Source of the DNA: a virus | Direction: 5' to 3' (one strand) | DNA length: 64,000 nt | Virus record (IMG/VR): IMGVR_UViG_3300020595_003017 | Coordinates: 1 to 64,000 of that record | Part shown: positions 58,837-64,000 of the stretch, one piece after another | How the letters are laid out: the number at the start of each line of letters is the position of its first letter | How positions within the stretch are numbered: position 1 is the stretch's first letter | Notes under the pieces: generated by a model | What the model was told of the DNA's origin: nothing | Seen by the model: only the letters and a program-made list of their open reading frames with translations | The model's database searches: none | Program-made: the position numbers and the translations under genes

Positions 58837-59039
58837 TGGCTATCACACCCAAGTTCAAGCCAGGGCAACTGGTAGAGTATGCTGACCCTGACTGGTCACT
58901 TGTTGGTCTGGTCAAGTCTACACAATTCGCCCGTCGCCGAGGTGACCCAGTTTTTGTGCTGGTCCAGTGGTGTGGAAAGTATCGGAACAATGAAGAATAT
59001 ATTCCCCAATCAGAACTTAAACTAGTGGAGGGTTCATGA
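58836..59039 (+). CDS. GDLV-family protein 16 (GQLV variant), 67 aa
   Basis: FKPGQLVEYADPDWSLVGLV, KSTQFARRRGDPVFVLVQWC, ending SELKLVEGS. VLVQW and the LxLVE end match. Last member of the tandem run; ATGA overlap with the next gene. Confidence 0.75.
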   Translation: MAITPKFKPGQLVEYADPDWSLVGLVKSTQFARRRGDPVFVLVQWCGKYRNNEEYIPQSELKLVEGS

Positions 59040-59563
59040 ATATTTTTGCTATCGAAGGCGATGAAGAGACAGGACAGATTGACTGGGAGAAGTCAGCACA
59101 GTCTCAAGACAACTTGCGGGTCGTCAAGATGATCCTAGAGTCTTGTCAGATCATGTCAACAGTTATCAACGAGCAGGGGCTCAAAGCTCCCTACCGTTCG
59201 TTCAATCCCAAGCACCCATCGTGCCTATGGGCTGCTGAGTCGGCAAGTAACTATATGAATCTTGCTTTGCACTGCCAGGCTATGATTGATGAGTACGAGC
59301 ATCGCTTCAACAAGACTCACAAGTGCCAAGCGGTTCTCAAGACTCTTATTGAGTTGTTTGACCCTGGCTTGTTTCCATCCATGGAGTGTACCCCGCTCCG
59401 CCTGGCCATGCCTGACGAGTTTCGATCAGACAATCCTGTAGTATCTTACCGCAGGTTCTATGCTTCTAAACCACGTTTGCGCTACCCAGTTGACAAAATC
59501 CCACAATGGGTATATGATTATCGTACTGAACCATTTGAAGTAGTTGAAGGAGAAAAAAGATGA
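59036..59563 (+). CDS. Conserved phage protein of unknown function, 175 aa
   Basis: MNIFAIEGDEETGQIDWEKS, DNLRVVKMILESCQIMSTVI, NPKHPSCLWAAESASNYMNL, CQAMIDEYEHRFNKTHKCQA and LAMPDEFRSDNPVVSYRRFY. Proteins with this run of motifs (xVVKMILExxQ, HPSxxWxxxSxxNY, EYxxRxxKxHK, MPDE) occur in many tailed phages. The strictly placed His, Lys, Glu and Arg residues look enzymatic, perhaps nucleic-acid directed, but no activity is established to my knowledge. Confidence 0.78.
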   Translation: MNIFAIEGDEETGQIDWEKSAQSQDNLRVVKMILESCQIMSTVINEQGLKAPYRSFNPKHPSCLWAAESASNYMNLALHCQAMIDEYEHRFNKTHKCQAVLKTLIELFDPGLFPSMECTPLRLAMPDEFRSDNPVVSYRRFYASKPRLRYPVDKIPQWVYDYRTEPFEVVEGEKR

Positions 59564-59727
59564 CAACTGAATGGAACCCCAGCACCACTGTGATGAACAC
59601 CAAGACCAATGAGACGGGTCGTTTGTTAGGCCAGTTTTTTAGAAAGGGTGAGCGATGGTGGACTGTCTATTGGGAAAGCGGCGAGACCACAGCCGAGTGT
59701 GAGAAAGAAATGCTTGGTGATGAGTAA
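59560..59727 (+). CDS. Small protein, 55 aa, barrel-like
   Basis: MTTEWNPSTTVMNTKTNETG, RLLGQFFRKGERWWTVYWES, GETTAECEKEMLGDE. It lacks the GDLV box but its G-R-L-L-G strand, W-x-V-x-W strand and closing E-C-E-K-E-M-L resemble the second half of the GDLV proteins. ATGA overlap with the previous gene and an 8-nt overlap with the next. Confidence 0.68.
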   Translation: MTTEWNPSTTVMNTKTNETGRLLGQFFRKGERWWTVYWESGETTAECEKEMLGDE

Positions 59728-59998
59728 GAAGCATTTAAAGAAACTTAAGCGAGCCAAAAAGAAAAAGAAAGATAAAAAGGTTTCCGAAGAGCAGCAGCGA
59801 CATCTAGCTAAACAGATGAACATGTTTGATAGGTTGCCTGATTCTTGTTCGGCTTGCAAAAAAGAGTTCCCTAAGACCCGCCAGGCACACACAACCTGGA
59901 AGGTCGTGGTGAGGACAGAAAAACAGCAAGTGAGACTTTTTTGCCCAGAGTGTCAGAAATTAGCCAATAAGTTGGCGGAGGAACAAAATGAAGTTTAA
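59720..59998 (+). CDS. Basic zinc-binding protein, 92 aa
   Basis: ATG 59720; an upstream in-frame ATG (59648) is inside the previous gene. N-terminus extremely basic (MSKKHLKKLKRAKKKKKDKK), then FDRLPDSCSACKKEF and RLFCPECQKLANKL: two CxxC pairs making one zinc ribbon. The layout suggests nucleic-acid or RNA polymerase binding. Function unknown. Confidence 0.78.
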   Translation: MSKKHLKKLKRAKKKKKDKKVSEEQQRHLAKQMNMFDRLPDSCSACKKEFPKTRQAHTTWKVVVRTEKQQVRLFCPECQKLANKLAEEQNEV

Positions 59999-61028
59999 AG
60001 AGGCTATCACCTACGATGATATGTTACTAGTGCCTCAGTACAGTGATATTACGAGCAGAAGTGAAGTTGAGATCGGCAATAGGATGGGACACAGGCATCT
60101 CAAGATGCCGATTATCGCTTCCCCGATGGACACTGTGTCGGAGCATGAAATGGCAATCGCCATGTATCGTGCCGGAGGCATGGCTGTTCTTCATAGATAT
60201 AATACTATTCAAGAACAAGTAAGCATGGCAGAAAAAGTCACACAAGTGTCAAACTGGTCGGGACAGGTGGCCGCTGCCGTTGGTGTGACGGGCGATTTCA
60301 TCGAGCGTTCCGAGGCTTTGATCGCAGCAGGTGTTGATGTTTTGTGCATTGATGTGGCTCATGGTCATCATATTTTAGTAAAAAAAGCTCTTGAGCAATT
60401 GCGAAACGAATATGATAATCATATTTACATCATCGCAGGAAACGTCTGCACGCTGGAGGGTATTAACGATGTTGCTGATTGGGGGGCTGACGCTGTACGG
60501 TGTAACATTGGTGGCGGCTCCATTTGTTCTACTAGGACTGTCACAGGCCACGGTTTACCCGGCCTCCAAACGATCTTCGACTGCGCAAGAACAGACCGCC
60601 AAGTCTCGATCATCGCAGACGGCGGCATCAAAACCTCGGGAGATATTGTTAAAGCTTTAGCAGCCGGCGCAGATTTTGTAATGTGCGGCTCTTTATTAGC
60701 AGGCACCACCGAAAGTCCAGGAAAAGTAATTCACCTGCCTGACAATAACCGAGTAAAAGAATATAGAGGGATGGCCTCCAAAGACGCCCAACTGGACTGG
60801 CGCAGCAAATCATCCACCCCAGAAGGCGTGGCGTCTTATATCCCATTCAAGGGTAGCGTCTTAGATATTTTGACAGACCTGAGCGGAGGTATCAAGTCTG
60901 GATTTTCTTACAGCGGCGCTCGGAATTTATCAGAACTACAACACAAGGCGGAGTGGGCGAGGCAAACTTCTGCCGGAACCCATGAAAGTAGCACTCATAT
61001 TTTTTCTCAAGAAGGGAAACAAAAATAA
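59988..61028 (+). CDS. guaB: IMP dehydrogenase / GMP reductase family enzyme without CBS domains
   Basis: 346 residues. TIM-barrel landmarks: YDDMLLVPQYSDI, MPIIASPMDTVSE, LCIDVAHGH, IIAGNVCT, GGGSICSTRTVTGHGLPG (catalytic Cys180), IIADGGIKTSGDIVKALAAG, YRGMASKDAQ and PFKGSVLDILTDLSGGIKSG. The CBS (Bateman) module of most cellular IMPDHs is absent. The C-terminal LSGGIKSGFSYSGARNLSEL and YRGM favour IMPDH, while the length equals GMP reductase (about 347). Either would shift purine flow toward or from GMP. It overlaps the previous gene by 11 nt. Confidence 0.88.
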   Translation: MKFKEAITYDDMLLVPQYSDITSRSEVEIGNRMGHRHLKMPIIASPMDTVSEHEMAIAMYRAGGMAVLHRYNTIQEQVSMAEKVTQVSNWSGQVAAAVGVTGDFIERSEALIAAGVDVLCIDVAHGHHILVKKALEQLRNEYDNHIYIIAGNVCTLEGINDVADWGADAVRCNIGGGSICSTRTVTGHGLPGLQTIFDCARTDRQVSIIADGGIKTSGDIVKALAAGADFVMCGSLLAGTTESPGKVIHLPDNNRVKEYRGMASKDAQLDWRSKSSTPEGVASYIPFKGSVLDILTDLSGGIKSGFSYSGARNLSELQHKAEWARQTSAGTHESSTHIFSQEGKQK

Positions 61029-61351
61029 TGTTTTATCGTAAATCATCAGCAGATCAGCAAGCAGACATTGATCGTGAGCCAACTGAATTTGAGACTCAGT
61101 ACAATGAGAACCCAACTTGTTTCGAAGTCCACGAGAAGTGGCAACTGGAGTGCGATCAAGACAAGTGTAGGAACTGGATGGATTACTCTAGTGATTTAAA
61201 CTGTGCTGTCGTTTGCGCCAGGAAGCACGACAATGGCTTAAGCTTACGAGAAGTGGCAGAAAGAATGAATGTGAGCTTCCCCAGAATCAGCCAAATTGAG
61301 CACGCTGCTTTCAAGAAACTAAAAACAGCAGGAGTTTTTCAAGAAGAATAG
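61028..61351 (+). CDS. Sigma-region-4-like small regulator, 107 aa
   Basis: The C-terminal 45 residues, GLSLREVAERMNVSFPRISQ then IEHAAFKKLKTAG, reproduce the sigma70 region 4 helix-turn-helix (LxEVxxxxxVSxxRxxQIExxAxxKL). The N-terminal part has Cys residues (QLECDQDKCRNWMDY, NCAVVCARKH) that may bind metal. No sigma region 2 is present. Phages use such small sigma4-like proteins for late transcription or as host-polymerase adaptors. It is followed by a gene with the putative late motif. Confidence 0.75.
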   Translation: MFYRKSSADQQADIDREPTEFETQYNENPTCFEVHEKWQLECDQDKCRNWMDYSSDLNCAVVCARKHDNGLSLREVAERMNVSFPRISQIEHAAFKKLKTAGVFQEE

Positions 61352-61371
61352 GGTTTTTTACTTATTGATAA

Positions 61372-61379
61372 ACTATTTA
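61372..61379 (+). promoter_or_regulatory. ACTATTTA motif upstream of acidic head-like protein
   Basis: Perfect motif 42 nt before ATG 61422. Six bp downstream is a perfect palindrome GATTGTAAACAATC wait-free of coding (61385-61398), a possible operator or start-site hairpin. AAGGAG follows. Confidence 0.5.
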
Positions 61380-61421
61380 AAGATGATTGTAAACAATCAC
61401 CCCCTTAAGGAGATCATTATA

Positions 61422-62009
61422 ATGACTAAAAAGAAAACCCTTGTAAACGAAAGCGTTATCCGTCGTTGGGGCAAACTGGCAAATATGCCTGCCTTGACTG
61501 AAAACTTTCTTGATACTGCTGAAGAGCTAGAGGAAGAAGAAGGTGAAGAGGAAATGGAAATGAGCATGGACGCTGCACCTGCGGATGACGCTGCTGAAGC
61601 ACCTGCCGCAGAACAAGACGCAGTGGAAAAAATTGTTAACGCTGTCGTAGACGCTATCTCGCAAGAAACTGGTGTTGACATTGAAGTCGAAGGCGAAGCT
61701 GGTGCTGACGCTGGTGGCGAAGAAATGGACATGGCTGCCGACGATGATGACGTGGCTATGCGTGGCGCAGACCCCTCGATGGCGATGAGGGACGAAGATC
61801 CTGCCAATAGAGCAGACGAAGTTGAAGAAGGAATGCGTGGTAAGACAGCTATGCGTGGCGACAAGGATGAAAAAGCCATGCGTGATGATGACGACGAAGA
61901 TGATAAAAAGGTAAAGAAAGAAGAGCTTGACCTTGAAGTAATCGACGACGAGGCCCTCACCGAAGCAGTTCTTCGAAGAGTGGTTGAACGACTTTTAAGC
62001 CGCAAATAA
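61422..62009 (+). CDS. Acidic repeat protein, possible internal head/core protein
   Basis: 195 residues from ATG 61422. N-terminus LVNESVIRRWGKLANMPALT then ENFLD, a basic-hydrophobic helix. The rest is extremely acidic and Ala/Met-rich, with AMR repeats at 112, 121, 143 and 152 plus GMR at 137, each followed by Gly/Asp. It ends in a basic helix ALTEAVLRRVVERLLSRK. Charge and end-helix design match scaffold or core proteins such as the one at 17965, and the ACTATTTA motif suggests late expression. An upstream ATG (61365) would overlap the motif and is unlikely. Confidence 0.7.
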   Translation: MTKKKTLVNESVIRRWGKLANMPALTENFLDTAEELEEEEGEEEMEMSMDAAPADDAAEAPAAEQDAVEKIVNAVVDAISQETGVDIEVEGEAGADAGGEEMDMAADDDDVAMRGADPSMAMRDEDPANRADEVEEGMRGKTAMRGDKDEKAMRDDDDEDDKKVKKEELDLEVIDDEALTEAVLRRVVERLLSRK

Positions 62010-62025
62010 TCTTTCTGGAGACAGA

Positions 62026-62958
62026 ATGAACTCTCTTAACGCAAACGACCTCCGTAAGTTAATTACTGAGGTCGTTTCTGTTTATTGGACAGAAAAACAT
62101 CAGTGGCTACTGGAAAGCCCCAAAGTGTTAAAGGAAGGGGTTTTTGATCCCGGCATCCTCAAGGCAATCTTTACGGCTGGTGGACCAGGCAGCGGAAAAT
62201 CTTTCGTGGCTGATATGTTGATGGGCGCTCGCTCCCTTGAAAAACCCTACCAGAAGTATTTTGAGGAGCACACCTCATACCTTCCAGCCGGCATTAAGTA
62301 TGTCAACTCTGATAACCTCTTTGAAAAGGGGCTTCTGAAAATGGGCATCAATCCTAAAGACCTAGCCGACATAGAATCATTGCCCAGCGACGAGTTGTGG
62401 GATATCATTCAGGGGGAAGACCCAGAATCTATTCGCAACATAGCCAAAGGACAGCTTGCAGCCCAGCGTGCCTTTTACGAGAGTGGTCGTCTTGGAGTTC
62501 TTGTTGATGGAACTGGGCGAGAGTATGAGAAAATTGCGAGACAAAAAGAAAAGATGGAGAAGTTAGGATACGATACTGCTATGGTATTTGTAAATACTTC
62601 CGAAGAAGTCGCCCAACAGCGCAATGCCGGCAGAGACCGAGTTCTCCCAGAGAAAACTATTACAGACCTTTGGAATCAGGTGCAGAACAACCTGAAAGCC
62701 TACGCTCAACTTTTTGGTAACGACTTCACTATCGTCATGAACGATGCGCCAGGCGCTCCTCCTGAATCAGCAGTCAAGGCTATGAACGACTTCGTAGCCG
62801 CCCCGGTTGAAAACAAGTTTGGACAGTCATGGATTGAAGGAGAACTTGAGCGTCGAGGTGTCCAGACATTAGAGCCTGGCGGAGCCGGTGGCTTTCGTGG
62901 CGACCGAGAGTCTGCCGAACGCATCCAACAAATGAGGGACAGAAAGGCGGAACAGTGA
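62026..62958 (+). CDS. Zeta-toxin-type P-loop kinase with N-terminal tag
   Basis: 310 residues. N-terminus MNSLNANDLRKLITEVVSVY is tag-like. LKAIFTAGGPGSGKSFVADM is the Walker A of the zeta toxin/kinase group, followed by YVNSDNLFEKGL, AAQRAFYESGRLGVLVDGTG (Walker B side) and MVFVNTSEEVAQQRNAGRDR with the Arg-rich lid. Zeta toxins phosphorylate UDP-GlcNAc; phage relatives may act on other substrates. No antitoxin gene is adjacent. A packaged kinase delivered at infection is an attractive but untested idea. Confidence 0.75.
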   Translation: MNSLNANDLRKLITEVVSVYWTEKHQWLLESPKVLKEGVFDPGILKAIFTAGGPGSGKSFVADMLMGARSLEKPYQKYFEEHTSYLPAGIKYVNSDNLFEKGLLKMGINPKDLADIESLPSDELWDIIQGEDPESIRNIAKGQLAAQRAFYESGRLGVLVDGTGREYEKIARQKEKMEKLGYDTAMVFVNTSEEVAQQRNAGRDRVLPEKTITDLWNQVQNNLKAYAQLFGNDFTIVMNDAPGAPPESAVKAMNDFVAAPVENKFGQSWIEGELERRGVQTLEPGGAGGFRGDRESAERIQQMRDRKAEQ

Positions 62959-63332
62959 CGTTTGACGTCCTTAAGCTTTTAGAACAAGAAGGCTACATCA
63001 AAGACGGCGAGGACAACTTAGTTCATGCTGAGAAGGCCTTTTTCGCTGCACGAGTTATGCAGTGGATAAGAAATAAAGTAAACACAGAACCTGATTTCAA
63101 TCTTCAAGCCTATTTAACAATGTTAATGTATTATAAGACAGACGTGGCTGACTTAAAGTTTACAGAGGATGGTAGTAAACTAGTTTACCGGATGAGAAAT
63201 AATGATAAAGAGGTGCAGGATCTTGTTAACTCACTTATTAAATCTAGTAGCAAATCTCATGAAGAACCTACCTCAGAAGAAGGAAACACTCCCAGTGACA
63301 CCAAAAGCTCTGATAGAGATTCTGAATCCTAA
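62955..63332 (+). CDS. Hypothetical protein, 125 aa, GTG start
   Basis: GTG 62955 overlaps the kinase stop. Residues 1-95 are helical and well mixed (LVHAEKAFFAARVMQWIRNK; LQAYLTMLMYYKTDVADLKF). The last 30 residues are Ser/Glu/Asp-rich and disordered, and this part overlaps the next gene in another frame. Function unknown. Confidence 0.68.
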   Translation: MTFDVLKLLEQEGYIKDGEDNLVHAEKAFFAARVMQWIRNKVNTEPDFNLQAYLTMLMYYKTDVADLKFTEDGSKLVYRMRNNDKEVQDLVNSLIKSSSKSHEEPTSEEGNTPSDTKSSDRDSES

Positions 63333-63933
63333 GAATATAAAATCATATTTTGCAGCAAAAGATTATAAATTCTTTGACACTCCTGACAAGTTACTAAACC
63401 TAAATCTGATAGGTGTGCGTCGAGACAATCAAGGCACAAACACTTTTGATGATTTCTTGCTGGTAATGTATCGTGAAGAAGAATTAATGATTAGCACCCG
63501 ATATCAAGTAACAACTGACCCAGGGAAGCACTGGCTTGAAAAACCGATCAATCCCAAGGGAACAGCGGTGCTCGTGCCCGGACAATATCGAGGGACTTGG
63601 CAACTAGGAAAGCACCAGGGCAAGTATGAAGCACTAGTTCAGCGCAAGCCTGTTAAAGTTTATCGAGACAATAACAAAGACGAGATCATAGATTATAATA
63701 ATATAAACACGATAGTTGATGAGGGGTACTTTGGTATCAACATCCATCGCAGTAATCCCTACGATCAGTCTTATGTAATTAATAAATGGAGCGCAGGCTG
63801 CCAGGTCTTCAAAAAGATTGAAGATTATAATAATTTTATGGAACTCTGCAAAGAATCAGCAAAGATTTATGGCAACGGATTTACCTACACGCTCATTACT
63901 GAGAAAGATTTAAGAAATCACCTAGATAGCTGA
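63259..63933 (+). CDS. Possible cell-wall enzyme with H...SAGC motif, 224 aa
   Basis: FDDFLLVMYREEELMISTRY, TTDPGKHWLEKPINPKGTAV, LVPGQYRGTWQLGKHQGKYE, then GYFGINIHRSNPYDQSYVIN and KWSAGCQVF. The His-then-S-x-G-C order recalls the active site of YkuD-type L,D-transpeptidases (H...S-H-G-C), which also have a G-x-Y strand core. A peptidoglycan-remodelling or lysis role would fit, since no other lysozyme is found. Start uncertain: ATG 63202 has a GGATGAG-like site and would add 19 residues. Confidence 0.68.
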   Translation: MKNLPQKKETLPVTPKALIEILNPKNIKSYFAAKDYKFFDTPDKLLNLNLIGVRRDNQGTNTFDDFLLVMYREEELMISTRYQVTTDPGKHWLEKPINPKGTAVLVPGQYRGTWQLGKHQGKYEALVQRKPVKVYRDNNKDEIIDYNNINTIVDEGYFGINIHRSNPYDQSYVINKWSAGCQVFKKIEDYNNFMELCKESAKIYGNGFTYTLITEKDLRNHLDS

Positions 63934-63940
63934 CTATTTA
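63933..63940 (+). promoter_or_regulatory. ACTATTTA motif at right edge
   Basis: Perfect motif overlapping the previous stop and 35 nt before ATG 63976, with GAGGAG between. Confidence 0.45.
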
Positions 63941-63975
63941 TAGATAGTTCTATTTTCTGAGGAGAAAAAATAATA

Positions 63976-64000
63976 ATGTCCCAATATAAAATTTCCAAAG
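63976..64000 (+). CDS. Start of a gene cut by the window edge
   Basis: ATG 63976 with GAGGAG upstream encodes MSQYKISK before the sequence ends. The late-type motif upstream suggests a virion protein. Confidence 0.5.

Noticed and set aside
61397-62005. 202-codon Ser/Ala-rich minus-strand frame
   Set aside because: It is the complement of an Asp/Glu/Ala-rich gene; such composition automatically gives long Ser-rich antisense frames.
63932-63942. TATAAATA (T4 late promoter) on the minus strand, from ACTATTTATA on the + strand
   Set aside because: No minus-strand gene lies downstream, and the other copies of the motif do not extend to TATAAATA.
1-64000. CRISPR array, tRNA genes, insertion sequences, attachment sites
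   Set aside because: I saw no regularly spaced direct repeats, cloverleaf-like segments, transposase motifs or integrase; the intergenic gaps are too short for most of these.

Overview
The window is one continuous piece of a tailed-phage genome with a contractile tail. Every gene I can support lies on the + strand, packed end to end with 1-14 nt overlaps. I found no integrase, repressor, tRNA, rRNA, CRISPR array or insertion sequence. The virion genes follow the T4 plan: large terminase, portal, prohead protease, scaffold, gp23-type capsid, neck, sheath, tube, tail chaperone, tape measure and baseplate. They are highly diverged, and the replication genes are not T4-like: a palm/fingers-only family A DNA polymerase and a full-length bacterial-type DnaE occur instead of a family B enzyme. 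This points to a far-T4 lytic myovirus of a Gram-negative, probably aquatic, bacterium. The host is inferred from gene style only.

Layout. 0-1.8 kb: small proteins sharing an N-terminal tag (MKITKSQL...), possibly packaged into the head. 1.8-9.2 kb: a fused SbcD-SbcC (gp47-gp46) nuclease, a ParB/sulfiredoxin-like protein, a TudS/DUF523 protein, a holin/spanin-like group, a tubulin/FtsZ-family GTPase and a zinc protein. 9.2-20.8 kb: packaging and head genes, with a fibre-like protein and a ribosomal protein bS21 homologue inside the cassette. 20.8-39 kb: neck, tail and baseplate, including a probable frameshifted tail-assembly chaperone at a T7 run. 39-41.5 kb: mini PolA and a second, degenerate tubulin-fold protein. 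41.6-50.6 kb: SSB, UvsX/RecA, FEN nuclease, DnaB-type helicase, class II ribonucleotide reductase, GroES-like protein, two tagged proteins and S-adenosylmethionine synthetase. 51.1-55.5 kb: DnaE and dUTPase. 55.6-59.7 kb: about sixteen tiny tandem paralogues of a GDLV protein family under repeated sigma70-like promoters. 59.7-64 kb: zinc protein, IMP dehydrogenase-family enzyme, a sigma-region-4-like regulator, an acidic head-like protein, a tagged zeta-type kinase and a possible cell-wall enzyme.

How it fits together. Sigma70-like promoters (TTGACA-16-TATAAT type) sit before SSB, the zinc/GroES genes and the GDLV cluster, suggesting early transcription by host polymerase. A different motif, ACTATTTA, sits shortly upstream of scaffold, sheath, tube, tail and head-like genes and may be the late promoter element, perhaps read with the small sigma4-like protein at 61 kb. 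Metabolic genes (class II RNR, dUTPase, MetK, IMPDH family) would supply nucleotides and S-adenosylmethionine. The most unusual items are the active/inactive tubulin-fold pair, the GDLV array with dual-coding gene junctions, the shared N-terminal tags and the frameshift site.
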